Assembly (NCBI GenBank): GCA_964035575.1 | Contig: OZ037834.1 | Span: 1,829,598 to 1,893,597 of the forward strand | Direction: 5' to 3' | Source: Rhynchopus sp. YZ270_cl-10 | Lineage: Eukaryota; Euglenozoa; Diplonemea; Diplonemida; Diplonemidae | Length of the DNA: 64,000 bases | Part shown: positions 21,359-32,006 of the stretch, one piece after another | Layout: every line of letters starts with the position of its first letter | How positions within the stretch are numbered: the stretch's first letter is position 1 | Notes under the pieces: generated by a model | Databases searched by the model: none | What the model was told of the DNA's origin: nothing | What the model saw: the letters and a program-made list of their open reading frames with translations, nothing else | Translations under genes and position numbers: made by a program

Positions 21359-21749
21359 ATAAAGCAAACCGCCAAGCTCTAAAGAAAACATCCCCATCCT
21401 AACGTCCCTCTCGCTGGAGACAGAGAAGGGAATGAACGTCGGATGAAATAGAACAGACAGCAACATAGACCTGAAAATAGTCAAAATATGACAACCGATA
21501 CTCCCTACCCTCCACCCCCCTTCCCCTATATTTTAGTAAGACACCTCGCGATTTTTTAAAAGTTTCTCAAAATATGGTTTTTTTTCTGTCTGTATGACCT
21601 GATTTTCACCCCCACTCACTCCCCAAACTCCGAAATGGAATTCTCTGAAAAAAAAAAAAGCCCTTTTTTTTAACCCTCCCCCCCGACAGCGAGGCTACCT
21701 ATCATATTACAGAGGGTTGTTTCAATTCCCCCGTCTTTAGTTTTGATTA

Positions 21750-21795
21750 GGTGACTAAGCACGAGAGGCTTAGGTTCATCTTATAAACTTTTCTT
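21750..21795 (+). repeat. Family A hairpin (near consensus)
   Basis: Arms GGTGACTAAGC and GCTTAGGTTCATC around the loop ACGAGAG, then TTATAAACTTTTC. Confidence 0.8.
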
Positions 21796-22132
21796 AGATT
21801 TTCGCTGTGCACACTCCACCGCGATTCCTCATATGCACACACAACTCGGATACTGTACGTTGTTGACATTCTTCTCGCGCGTCTTCCATCCCTGATGCAA
21901 TGACCAATATATTCAAAAAATAATTTCAAATCCCAGCGAGGGTCCCTCAAGGGTCCCTCGCGGCACCTCGCGACGCAAAGCAAGTGCGATCTTGTCGGTT
22001 GAACATTCTCAATCAACCAGTTTTCCCACGAGGGATCACAATACGTTGTTCTCTAATGAGAGCATTTTTTTGTGTGGATGCTGCAATGCAACACGAAACT
22101 CAACAACACGAAGAGACACAAGTAACTTTTTA

Positions 22133-22215
22133 TACCTGCAAGCGTAGCTTAAAGGAGAAATAGTTCCTTCCGATACGGTCGCCAAATCACCCCCTCCAAC
22201 AAGGTTGAGAATTGA
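22133..22215 (+). repeat. Family D module, copy 1
   Basis: GCTTAAAGGAGAAATAGT, then CGATACGGTCGCCAAATCA and a CCTC stretch. Longer copies lie at 25859-25976 and 38341-38468. Confidence 0.7.
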
Positions 22216-22290
22216 GAAATAATAAACGGAAAAAAAAACATTAAACTTTCCTCACTTTATTTCTGTGGTAGCTCCACGAGAGGAAAAGGC

Positions 22291-22337
22291 AGAAAACGGC
22301 ACCACAGATATCCGTGATATCTGTGATGCCGTTTTCC
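22291..22337. repeat. Palindrome GAAAACGGCA...TGCCGTTTTC
   Basis: GAAAACGGCA plus CACAGATATC pairs with GATATCTGTG plus TGCCGTTTTC, a 20-bp stem with one internal mismatch and almost no loop. Confidence 0.8.
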
Positions 22338-22717
22338 CTCTTTTTTTTTTTTAGGAAATTCCCTGCCCTTCCTTCCGGAAGTTTTTTTTGGGCTTCGGGC
22401 TGATTCCCTTTCGTGAAGATCTTTGTATTTGGTGAAACTCCGCTGGCTTCATCCTCCTACCAGATTTTCTTAAAACGAAATTCCTCAAGACAAACCCCTC
22501 CCTCCTCTTTCCCCCCCTCCCACATCCAGCATTATACACTCCTAATACACACAACATGCAAGCCTGAGAAACGACGAAACGGGGCCTTCCTATTATTGGA
22601 GACACACACGACACTGTCACGCTATTCCCTTCCATTACAACCTTGCATCCACTGGCAATACCTTCAAAAAGTACTTCCGTCTTTTTCCCCACATCTTCTT
22701 CGTCTTCTTCTTCTCAA

Positions 22718-23766
22718 ATGGCGCAGATTGACTCAATTCTTCCGCCACCTCCTGCGGCGCACATTAATGAAGACATCTGTGTTGAATGTGGTGTACGCTG
22801 GCTTGATGAAAACGATATGTACTCCTTTAAGTGTGGTCACATCATACACAGACGCTGCTGGAACACCAGGCAGGAGTGCAAAGAATGCACCGAAACGGAT
22901 TCGCAGTTTGAAGCCCGAATGGATCAGTACGAAGCCATCATTGGGCATGCCAGACAGAAGGCCCATGCGGTCCGAGACGTGGCAGAAGGTGAGAGGGATG
23001 GCGAGAAGAAGCGCAACCAGAACCGCTCTCTACGCCAACCTCACCGTCACACAGTGCGTGCAAAGGGCAAATCCTCGCGGAGGATGCGGCAAGGTATGCT
23101 TGGAGGTGACAATAGTCATTTTTTTTTCTTTTTTGCTTTAATTCGACAACGGGGCGCCACGGTGCGGCCTTTTTGTCTCTAAAAACGTTTCCTTCAACAG
23201 ATGCCGCATCTACACGGGATACGGAGTCGACATCTATAGACAATACATCGCGCCCTCCTCGTGCCGCTACTGCTCTGGCTGGAGAGGTTGCTGCCTCTGA
23301 GACGTGGATGCACAAAGCGAAGGCGGCGATTGCGAACACAGCAACGGCAACGGCAACGAGCACCCCAGGTCAGTCTCGACTGCAGGGCACTCTGGCAGGG
23401 GCAGGTGGGCACAATGCCAACCCCGATGCGCATGGCGTGAACGTCGCGCCACGGCGTTTCATTAGTGTGCCGGTAGCTGCGCCGAGGGAGGATGCGATAA
23501 AGGGTGATGCAGGGATTCTCGGGTTTGACAGCTTCAGCAAATCGCAGAGGGATGTGACCAGGAGGACGGTGGTGATGCCTGCGGGAACGGTGTCGGTGGG
23601 TGGCGGTGCACCGAAAAGCATCGTCTCAACTACGGTCGGGCGCAGTGTGCGTGTCCAACCACGCGACCCAAACAACGGTTTCGACAGCTTCAACGAAGAA
23701 AAGCGCAAGCGTGTCAGACAGGCCGGCCGGAGGAGGCCTTCGGGATACACTCTGCAGTTATTGTGA
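22718..23766 (+). CDS. RING-H2-type zinc-finger protein (putative E3 ubiquitin ligase)
   Basis: Two exons, 22718-23093 and 23201-23766, joined across a 107-base intron (GTATGC...TTCAACAG, phase 1, joining codon GAT), give 313 residues. Near the N-terminus CVEC, then CGHIIHRRC and CKEC form a compact C3H2C3 RING with a short final loop. Proteins of this class pass ubiquitin from an E2 to a target; the target here is unknown. A basic stretch (RSLRQPHRHTVRAKGKSSRR) follows. The tail is low complexity but repeats GFDSF-x4-R/K twice (GFDSFSKSQRD and GFDSFNEEKRK), which may be a docking motif. Unspliced, the frame stops soon after the splice donor, so the intron is well supported by frame logic. 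Confidence 0.75.
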
Positions 23767-24402
23767 AGGAAAATCGGAGGGGGAGTTTTGGTAGTACTTT
23801 TTAAGTGCTTTTTTAAAATTGCAGTTTTTTTGTGTCTATGTTGTCATACCACTTCCTACCCTCATTAGCAACCGCATCCGTTTTGTAATTTTTGTTATAG
23901 TCAACAGCGTCGACTTAGGCACTATGTCGAGAGCTACATGCCGTTACTCCATCATTCTTTTTCCCCTTCTTCAAGGTGATTTTTGTGCATTCCTGCATCT
24001 CTAATGTAAATATGTAGAGAGACACAAATGCACCGTAAATTAGGTGCGCGAAGCAACGCACTTTTTCTCTTTTTAATTGTGCTTTTCATCTTGGGGTCAG
24101 TCGGGAGGTGTCTGCACGTCAACTTTATTTATCTTTTTGTTTAGCTGCGGTTATGATGGCTTCTGCCTTAGGAAGACCATCCCCATCTCTTCTACAGATG
24201 CTGTTATTTATTTTTTTTTTCTGTGATTCATTTCAATCATTTTTGGAAAAATTATGAAAAAAAAAAAAGAACAGAAAACAAAGCCCTTCTTCGCTGAAGA
24301 GCTTAAACCTTTTTCTATGACATTTAATATTAAAAGGTAGGTCCAGGAGACTACGGTGCGAGGTTGTTTGGGGCGACCTTAATTGTTATTTTTAGTTAGA
24401 GA

Positions 24403-24446
24403 GACCTACGCACTGAGAGCCTTAGGTCCATCTTGCCCAACTTTTC
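24403..24446 (+). repeat. Family A module (diverged)
   Basis: GACCTACGCACTGAGAGCC, TTAGGTCCATCTTG, then CAACTTTTC. The layout is kept but the arms have drifted. Confidence 0.5.
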
Positions 24447-24514
24447 TATGATTTGCAAGAGCATATGATGTGTTGCAACTTCTCCCAATACTTTCCGTTG
24501 TCCTGACTTGAAAG

Positions 24515-24759
24515 TACAGTGGTTACAGTGGGGCGCTATATTACGGGTGCGCCTAATTATGGGTAACTTCAATATTTACCCATAATTAAGTTACCCGTAA
24601 TAAAAACGCGCCCGTAATATGCCCCACTGTAAAGAAATTTCCGCCTAGAGAAACTGCTCGAAAGAAAAGAAAAAAAAAAAATCCCGCCTGAAGTAAATTC
24701 CGGCATTGATTTCAATCCCGCCTTTTTTCTTTAGACGGAACGTTTCTTTAACCACTGTA
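24515..24759. mobile_element. Outer Tc1/mariner-like MITE, interrupted
   Basis: The left end TA-CAGTGGT is interrupted after nine bases by another element, then continues TA-AAGAAATTTCCG. The right end, inverted, reads CAGTGGTTAAAGAAACGTTCCG. Removing the insert restores a left terminus matching the right one. TA flanks both ends. Confidence 0.75.
24526..24629. mobile_element. Inner Tc1/mariner-like MITE nested in the outer one
   Basis: 104 bp with termini CAGTGGGGC and GCCCCACTG, TA on each side, and internal arms ATATTACGGG/CCCGTAATAT and ATTATGGGTAA/TTACCCATAAT. It is an almost complete palindrome with no coding capacity. Confidence 0.8.
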
Positions 24760-25161
24760 TAGCGTGCTTTTTTTAAAGTTTTTTTACAAAATATGATTTA
24801 GTGAGTGTTGCCTGAAGTGCCCCCTATATTTTTTTTTTTTTTTGCTCACCTTTCTTTTTTTTTTTTTGCAGTTTCATTATAAAAACTGCGATTATCACCA
24901 TTATTTTGTGATGTGTTGTTGTGCCCTTGTTTTGAAGAAAAGGTCTTGTATTTAATTATACGTGCGCCTGCGAACTGAGTGGAAACGATGATTTGTGTTA
25001 CAGATTTGGGCCAAGGGTGTGGTAGTGAACCACAAAAGAGAACCACAAATAACCCCATCTGTGTGGGATATTAGTACTGTGTTGTGTTGTGGTTGCCTAT
25101 CCCCCCCTTCTCGCTACCCCCAAGATTTGAAAAAAAGTGAAAATTTTGTTTTTTAAAAAAA

Positions 25162-25232
25162 GTGGAGATTGCACAAAACTGTGGCAACACAACCCGAGGC
25201 AACTACACTACACCCAACAATTTATCAAAAAA
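25162..25232 (+). repeat. Family B hairpin (subtype b, expanded)
   Basis: AGTGGAGATTGCACAAAAC, GGCAAC, later CAACTACACTACACCC and CAACAATTTATC. About 20 bases are added before the right arm compared with other copies. Confidence 0.5.
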
Positions 25233-25560
25233 AAAAACACACAGATATGGGGCAGAAATAGCCCCGATCTCTTTATAGAAAAGATCGTCGTTCAAGACCT
25301 ACCCTACTCTAAATGGGTTTCTTGAGGGTCGATGCGGAGGAAGTGGAAAAAAAGCAGGGGAAAAAAAAAAAACAACAATAACAGAACTCGAACACATCGG
25401 AGAAAGGGAGAAGAAAAAAAAGAAGGCGGGACGGAAGGAGGAATCAGAGAAGGGGAGGGAATGCAACCAGCGCTCTGTGCTGCACCCTATACCTCTCTCT
25501 CTAGAAGGGTGCCTATATTCGTCGCTCGAGATACTTTTTTTTTTTTTGTCTTTTCTTCAG

Positions 25561-25606
25561 TCAGTGCCTTGCGTCCCAGAGGTGTTTGCACTATCAATTT
25601 CACTAT
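25561..25606 (+). repeat. Family C module
   Basis: AGTGCCTTGCGTCCCAGAGG, TGTTTGCACTATCAA, TTTCACTATT. The outer AGTGC pairs with GCACT. Confidence 0.65.
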
Positions 25607-25782
25607 TTTTTTTTTTTGTATAAGTGAGAACAGACAGGCTTGGTATCTTACCCAACTATTGTATTTATTGTCTCCAAGATTCGTCAGCTTTTTTGTGTTT
25701 TTCAGCAAAATATTAATCCCGTTGATAACTTATTATGTGTTGCGATTTTCTTATTTTTTTATACTGATTTGCTCTTAGAGAC

Positions 25783-25806
25783 TATGCACAGAGGGAGAGG
25801 TGCATA
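25783..25806 (+). repeat. Family A-like hairpin with different stem
   Basis: TATGCAC and GTGCATA form a perfect 7-bp stem around a purine loop with GAGAG. It is followed, as in family A, by TTTCATC. Confidence 0.6.
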
Positions 25807-25858
25807 TTTCATCTGACATGACGTTCTCTTTCTCTAGCTTTTTTTTTTTTTTTTAGTT

Positions 25859-25976
25859 ATTCCCACGAAGCTTGCTTTAAAGGAGAAATAGTACCGGGTA
25901 CGGTTGCCAAATCATCCCTCAAACAGGATGGTGCAATCAACGAGACAGTTTTACCTACCCCGATCCTACTATTTTG
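25859..25976 (+). repeat. Family D module, copy 2
   Basis: GCTTGCTTTAAAGGAGAAAT, then CCGGGTACGGTTGCCAAATC, CCCTCAAACAGGA, GTGCAATCAACGA and CCCCGATCCTACTATTTT. About 85-90% like 38341-38468 over its whole length. Confidence 0.8.
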
Positions 25977-27043
25977 TTTTTGTTGCTCGGTGTCTGTTTA
26001 GAGGCCGTTATTTTCCCTTTTTATTCTCCTTTTGCGCCATCTAGCTTCATTTCCCCTTTTTTTTGTCACTGTATCGTTTACAGTGCTGTGTTTTTCATCT
26101 TCAAATTTTGGGGATTTTTTTTGAAATACTTTTTTTTTGTATTGTCTTATGAACAACACAAAACAAAAAAAAAATGCTCGGGCGTTGCTGGTGCTCGTGC
26201 TGCTATAGACTTGGGGGCTTTCGTCGTCTTGGCCCTCCCCATCCATCAATGACGCAGGGTGGTCAATCACACCACGTCAGCATGGAGGGGTGGGTTAGGT
26301 TGATGACCCTCCTATTAGGGTGTGAATCTGAGCGTTGTGAGACACATTCACCCCTTTAAAAAAGGTGGATAATCATGAGAGGCTTAAGCCTTTTCTTGAG
26401 TGTTTTTTTTTTCCTCTTTTTTTCTCTGTTGCGCTGTAACCTGCTTTTGTGTCGCTTAATTGCCAGCACTGTTTTCAGCTGCGCCTATTCTAACCTTTTC
26501 CTTTTATATTACCCTTTCTTCGCTGCACTGTCTTTTTGTTGCAAAGAAAATATGTGCTCCGGTCAGGGGGGTTTTTTTTGTTGGTGTTCACATGGTGGAG
26601 AAGAGTGTTCTTATTGCACCTATATTCCCCGTAAACGAATTCTTTTCGCCAAGAAAAGAAACGTATATGAAATAACTATATTCCTCATAGACAAAGGGAC
26701 AAATGTGATAAAGGTGAGAAGGATGACCTGAACGGACATCTTTCAAATCTCATTATGATAACGTGCACAAAGAGGCATTTTAGCTTTTTTTTTAGATTTG
26801 GGGATATGTAAATAACACAGAGAGGTGCATGTACCGTTTGTGTTGGCATATAAACTCCATTTTTCCCCCCCTTCAAACTTAAGTAGGAGAAACAGTTTTT
26901 CTCTGAAAAAAAGGATCCCAATTTTAGAAAGCAACAACTTTCAGAAAAAGTCGCCCCACTCTTTGTGTGGTTTTTGCTCAAAATGTTATCCCCTCTCCCC
27001 TCTGAGCTTCATCCAGCCCCCCCATATTGTCATTTTTCTTTCA

Positions 27044-27094
27044 AGGTGACCAAGCAGTGACTACGCAGAGGCTGAGGGTCATCTGATACCTTTC
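27044..27094 (+). repeat. Family A module (enlarged loop)
   Basis: GGTGACCAAGC, an enlarged loop, CAGAGGCTGAGGGTCATC, then TGATACCTTTC. The outer GGTGACC/GGGTCATC pairing is retained. Confidence 0.6.
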
Positions 27095-27191
27095 GTTTTA
27101 CTTCTTTTTAGGTGTGTGGTATACATTCACCTTTTTTCAAGTTTTTTTTTTCTTTCCTCAGTATTTTTTTTGAACAGTGTAAAAGGCTTTT

Positions 27192-27302
27192 CAGTCACGA
27201 GAGGGCTTTGCCTGTACTTTAGGTGACTGAACAGGTTCATCTCATAAACTTTTCTTTGTCAGTGCCTTGCGTCCCAGAGGCTGCACTATCAACTTCACTT
27301 TC
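27192..27302 (+). repeat. Array of three modules: A2, A, C
   Basis: GTCACGAGAGGGCTTTG (A2-like), GGTGACTGAACAGGTTCATC with CATAAACTTTTC (short A), then AGTGCCTTGCGTCCCAGAGG with CTGCACTATCAACTTC (C) follow one another with almost no spacing. Confidence 0.65.
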
Positions 27303-27815
27303 TTTTTTTCACCTATGAATTTTTTTTAAGTTTGATTGGGTTGTCAGACCACAGTATCCCATACTTTTAGCAAAATAGTATACACATTAGTCACTGAATA
27401 ACTATTATCGAAGATAGTTACAACAAGGTTGGAATACTTCGAGAGGTTTTCCTTCTGTGAAGACCCCGGTCTGACCAAAGCTGTGATCATGAAGAGAAAT
27501 TTAAGATGTAAACCACGAAATAGATGCAGGACCGCATGACTGGGATCTACCCTACCGTGCAGCAGTCAATGTACCAAAGATGCACTATTTCAAATCTACA
27601 TTTTGTTTTTCTATTATCGCTCATTTTACCTTTTTTTTTTTGCACGAAAACTTTGCTTGGATAAAAAAAAATAATTTCCCCAAACAGCTTCACAACCCCC
27701 TTTCTCCCCTTCCTGTGATGTGCTGACCTATGTCGAAGAAAGCAAATGAAATCCCCCCCAACTCTTTTGCCATTCTACCTCTAGGAACTTCTAGGGATTT
27801 TTTTTCGTCAAATTT

Positions 27816-27866
27816 CCTGTGAAGAAAAAAACCGTGGCGTGCTATCTAGTAGATAGTAGTCTATAA
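27816..27866 (+). repeat. Family E hairpin, copy 3
   Basis: TGTGAAG, A run, CCGTGGCGTGCTATC-TAGTA-GATAGTAGTC. The CTATC/GATAG stem is intact. Confidence 0.6.
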
Positions 27867-27972
27867 TTACCGTCTTCGTAAAAATGTTCGACCGTAAAAA
27901 AGGACGAACTTCCAGAAAAATCCGGAAAAGGACGAACTTTATTACGGTCGAACATTTTTACGAAGACGGTAA
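27867..27972. mobile_element. Perfect 31-bp inverted repeat element
   Basis: The left arm at 27867-27897 begins TTACCGTCTTCGTAAAAATG; the right arm at 27942-27972 is its exact complement. Between them AAGGACGAACTT occurs twice. Likely a young palindromic element, 230 bases upstream of the USP start. Confidence 0.8.
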
Positions 27973-28199
27973 ACAAAAAATTATAAGTCAAATTTATAGC
28001 ACCTACCCCTACCCCAGCTTGTCGTTACCTTTTGCAGTTAACATCAAACTAAAATGCTTTTTTCGGCAAAAAAACAAAAGCCAAAGCAATACAGAGAGAA
28101 CCAACCAATTTTTCAACATACAAACGATCTTTCGATACCCCTACCCCAGAGTCTCCCCTATACACACCTCCCTTCCTCCCCCTTCCCCACCCCTTACAC

Positions 28200-29933
28200 A
28201 TGGGGAACACTTCATGCTGTGCGAAGGAGGTTAGTGAGACATACCGACGTGGCCCCGCACCGACAGGGACTGCGAGCTATACGGGCCCTTCGACGTCGCA
28301 GGGGTTGACTAACAGCGATGCGTCTGAGTCGCCAAGGAGCGGGAAGGGGGTAGGGCCGTTGTACGTGTGCAAGCCAAGGGAAAGGCGTGGAGTAGCGGAT
28401 GGAACCCCTGCAGAGCTGCGTGCGCTGGGGGAGATGGTGTTGGAAAGAATGGCAGAAGGTGTAGCCTCAGATCTGTCGTGGTTTAGTAGAAAGACCTCTG
28501 TCGAAATATGGGATGCGACCAAGGTTCTTTCCCGCCGTTTCTCGGCAGAACACCTCAGCCGTATTGTCTCCACAGCAGACCTCCCTGAAGCAACAAAACA
28601 AAACATTGCTGCAGTGATTGCGGCGAATCGGGGTGCCATGCTGTCAAATGCGGTGACAGATCTTTTTCTTAGAGTCGCTTCGCCTATGGACTCATCGGTG
28701 CCAGCGAATACCGTAATCTTCCCGAGTTTGAACCATTTGATGGGGAAGATTGCGACCCGGTTGGATGGTGGTGCGTTGAAAGGGTCTTTAGATTGCGTTT
28801 CTTTGGTTCTCTCGAGATGTCCTGATTTTGAGGAGGATTCGAGAATTTTGGAGCAGGCGGTTCTCGAAGACATTGTGTATGAAGTATTGCAGCATTTTTC
28901 TTTGGCAGAACACCAGGAAATCGCCTCGTTGGGGTGTGTGGGGATTGACAATCTTGGCAAAACCTGTGCGATTGCGACGGCGATTCATGCACTCTCCGCA
29001 ACGTCTAGTGTGCGTGCGTATCTTCTCCTTCTTGATGAAGAAAATGCGACAGAGTGCAACAAGCAGACTGTCACGACCACCGCGCTTTCCGCATTTTTAA
29101 AACAGATTTGGTCGGTAGAACACCTCAGAAGGGGGTACTCAGAGAACCCACGGAACGTCATCAAAACGCTCGAAACGGTGTGGAATGGTGACCCGTTGTC
29201 GTCATTGGACGTACATGAGGTGTTCAGTACATTTCTCGACCGGATTCATGAGTTCCAAAAGGATGCTGGGCATATGGAGGGAGGGGAGACATTCGTTTCG
29301 CGTGCGTTCTATGGGAAGTCGAGCACCGGGTTGGAGTGTACGAAGTGCAAGAAGGGGTGCGCGGTGCCGGAGCCGTTCTCCATTCTGTCTGTTCCGTTGG
29401 AGGCGAAGGCAGGAGCGGTGTCGTTGAAGGCATGTCTTGACACGTCGTTCGCAGCAGAGAAGGTGACGCGGGAATGCCCATCCTGCAAGCACAATGTTGC
29501 ACGCAAGACAACAAAGGTTGCGTCCCTCCCCAAGCACGTTGTCGTGCATGTGAAGCGCTTCGGCTGTACAGGCAACAAGATAGAGACCCCTGTCCGTGTG
29601 TCCAAGAAGCTGGACATGGCGCAATACTGCACAGACAGCGTGTCCCTAGCGGAGAAAGGTGACTACTCGCTGACAGGGGTGTTGTGCCACTTCGCGTCGA
29701 AGGAAGGGGTTGGGCACTACACCGCAGTGACGAACCTCAGTCATTCAGCGAAGTTTTATATGTTCGATGATCACGTGGTTCGCACTATCAACGTATGTAT
29801 TCCACGCCCCGTTCCCTTTCAAAATAATAAAATCTGTCTGCACTTCACTTCATTCGTTTTTTCTTCACAGGAGGAACCCCCGCAGAAGCCCTACGCTGCT
29901 TACTACGTGGTCATGTACGAGAGGAACGACTAA
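28200..29933 (+). CDS. Ubiquitin-specific protease (USP/peptidase C19) with N-terminal acylation motif
   Basis: Exons 28200-29792 and 29871-29933 give 551 residues. The 78-base intron (GTATGT...TTCTTCACAG) keeps frame and has no stop, so unspliced RNA would also be readable. After splicing the end reads VVRTINEEPPQKPYAAYYVV, the usual USP C-terminal strand. The Cys box is GIDNLGKTCAIATAIHAL (Cys about 256, oxyanion Asn kept, the commoner GNTC changed to GKTC). A CxxC pair (ECTKC and ECPSC) forms the zinc ribbon of the fingers. The His box is GHYTAV (His about 506) and the acidic residue is in YMFDD. Cleavage of ubiquitin from substrates is the expected reaction. MGNTSCC at the start predicts myristoylation plus palmitoylation, so membrane location is inferred. 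The first 240 residues are not recognised. Confidence 0.85.
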   Translation: MGNTSCCAKEVSETYRRGPAPTGTASYTGPSTSQGLTNSDASESPRSGKGVGPLYVCKPRERRGVADGTPAELRALGEMVLERMAEGVASDLSWFSRKTSVEIWDATKVLSRRFSAEHLSRIVSTADLPEATKQNIAAVIAANRGAMLSNAVTDLFLRVASPMDSSVPANTVIFPSLNHLMGKIATRLDGGALKGSLDCVSLVLSRCPDFEEDSRILEQAVLEDIVYEVLQHFSLAEHQEIASLGCVGIDNLGKTCAIATAIHALSATSSVRAYLLLLDEENATECNKQTVTTTALSAFLKQIWSVEHLRRGYSENPRNVIKTLETVWNGDPLSSLDVHEVFSTFLDRIHEFQKDAGHMEGGETFVSRAFYGKSSTGLECTKCKKGCAVPEPFSILSVPLEAKAGAVSLKACLDTSFAAEKVTRECPSCKHNVARKTTKVASLPKHVVVHVKRFGCTGNKIETPVRVSKKLDMAQYCTDSVSLAEKGDYSLTGVLCHFASKEGVGHYTAVTNLSHSAKFYMFDDHVVRTINVCIPRPVPFQNNKICLHFTSFVFSSQEEPPQKPYAAYYVVMYERND

Positions 29934-30379
29934 AAAGAACGTGAAGTTGGGTCCAGCTCTTCGTAACGTTTCTTTCCTTCCTTTTTGTTGTGTTCAGTTA
30001 TCCTACCTTCCCTCGCGTCAATCCTTCGGGTCACAGGTGTGTGGCTGTGCCTTTTGCTTCAAAAAGGGAGTATTTTCCTTCAATGCCCATCGAAAAAAAA
30101 AATGAAAAATCCGAGTGGAGAACCATCGTCAGCGAACATTTTTTGCTATCATTGTGAAATCGATCCCAATCCCGATCCCGTTTCCCAAAATTTCAAGACT
30201 CGTTCATCCATTTTCTTTCCTGATTTACACCCCATCCCCATTTTTGGCTTTTTTTTTTTTTGAAAAGCAATATTTTCACTAGCCGTTTTTTATTTCTATT
30301 TTCGTGAATGGAAAAAAGTTGGAACGTAAAATACTTGCAACCCAATAATTTTGGAACTCTGTTGGAACGCGGGATAAAA

Positions 30380-30420
30380 AATGTTGGAACGCTTAGCCTT
30401 GAGCCAAGCGTTCCAACATT
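30380..30420. repeat. Palindrome AATGTTGGAACGCTT
   Basis: Perfect 15-bp arms with an 11-base loop. Relatives of GTTGGAACG recur 60 bases upstream, so it may be the core of a larger decayed palindrome. Confidence 0.75.
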
Positions 30421-30640
30421 ATTGCGGTACAACCTTTTTACTTTGACGGTATTTATTTTTACACCCCTTTTATTCTTATATGTTATGTACACACCCGTAT
30501 ATTTCAAGCTTTCCCCAACCCCCTGCCGTGGCCGATAAAACAATAATACATTAGTCACCACTTCGTGGTTTGCACTAATGGGGAAAAAAATGTAGTGGAC
30601 ACTGTCTGTCATGACAGTACTGCACTAAACCAACAAGTTA

Positions 30641-30698
30641 TGGTGTTCCGGAAACACCTTTCAAGGACATGTCAATGTAGGCCCCCTCCGGAACACCA
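30641..30698. mobile_element. Small TIR element TGGTGTTCCGGA, copy 2
   Basis: Termini TGGTGTTCCGGA and TCCGGAACACCA. Flanked by AGTTA on both sides, a possible 5-bp target duplication. The interior matches 19882-19950 inverted. Confidence 0.7.
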
Positions 30699-31297
30699 AG
30701 TTATCAAAAAAAATATTTCTCTTTTTTTTTTTTTTTTTTTTTTGAGTCGTAGAATTTAATGATTTGTTCTTTAAAATGCTTCATCAGGTCTGTTTCCCTT
30801 CTCCCCCTTATTTTGTGTGCTCTCTCTTCTTTAACGGAAAAACTACAGTAAAACACCGGTGGGGTAAAAAAAAACTAAGGTCTGGTGTGATTCAGGGGGT
30901 ACGGAGAACCCACGGACAACCCACGGAAGAACCACGGGGGAACGACGGAGACTATATTAAGATTTGCGGAGCACCTTCGGGAGAACCACGGGGGAACCAC
31001 GGAGAATCCGTTTGGGTGATCGCACCAAAGGTGGATTTTTAGGATTTCAAAAAACTGTAGGGATGTTTTTTTTTTTTTTACCCCCACCGATGTTTGTTGT
31101 CTTTCTGTACATGAAAATGATGTGTTACAACTGGGTCGACAGTTCCATCTTGTCAAATGGCCTCATATTATGTTTAGATGTCTTGTGCACGAGAGGTTCA
31201 TTTTCTTGCAAATTATTTTCCACTCTTTTTGCTTCTTTTTTTCAAGATGACAACGCACATGGTGCTTTTGATTATCTTACAATCTTACAATATTTCT

Positions 31298-31330
<33 letters not shown>

Positions 31331-31968
31331 AGAATTTCACTGGTACTGACTGTTCGCCCCTGAGCCTCCCTCCTGAAAGCGGGAGAAAAATGCCCTGTTC
31401 TCTGTTCCCACTACCCTGTCAATAACCTGAAATCGTTCTGGGACTCTCCTTCCTCATTTCAATGCGTAAGAGAGAGCGTATATCTAACTAGGTTCTTTCA
31501 AGGTTTATTTGTGTTTGTTTGTTTTTTGTACCGAAGACAGTTTCCAAAATTTTCTTTCGGGAAAAGAAACCTGTGCGTAACAATAACCCTAACCATATTC
31601 GTTCATTTCTTCTTTGTATATTCCCTACCACTCAGGTGGGGATGAGATGTGATCAGAGTTGGGGATCACAATAGATACACCAAAAAAAAAAATTGAGTAC
31701 CTTTTTTTGTATTTGAAAGATGGTAACATTTTTTGTAGTGTCCCCTCTTATGCTATCAATTTATTGATTTTCATGTTGAAATACTATTTGTTAAATTGCT
31801 TTTTGGTAATAGTACATATTCATCCCTGAGGTGATCTCCATCCCCTCTTTACGAGTGTATTTCCAGCGCTGATATGACAATTTTTTTTTTTGGCTCCTTT
31901 TGTTCGGTGTATGTGTACAATATGCACATTCATCTCAACCTTTTTTCTTCTTTTCTTAATCATTCTTC

Positions 31969-32006
31969 GGATACACTGTCACGAGAGGGCTTTGTATTTC
32001 AAGTCA
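31969..32006 (+). repeat. Family A2 hairpin
   Basis: ATACA pairs with TGTAT around CTGTCACGAGAGGGCTT, then TTCAAGTC. Compare 43145-43180 (GTACA/TGTAC) and 39870-39909 (GTACA/TGTAT). Confidence 0.6.

Larger units (their letters stand above)
19192..22717. other. Spacer with small elements
   Basis: No gene. Holds a family E copy, a small TIR element, a MITE, family A, A2, B and D modules and a perfect palindrome, listed separately. The last 300 bases are CT-rich and lead into the RING gene. Confidence 0.65.
23767..28199. other. Spacer rich in hairpin modules
   Basis: No gene in 4.4 kb. Contains nested MITEs, many hairpin modules (families A-E) and one perfect palindrome, listed separately. The sequence between them is T-rich. 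Confidence 0.65.

Noticed and set aside
21750-21795. Family A as a tRNA-derived SINE
   Set aside because: An A-box-like TAAGCACGAGAGG is present, but the B-box-like part lies only a few bases later; no tRNA fold is possible.
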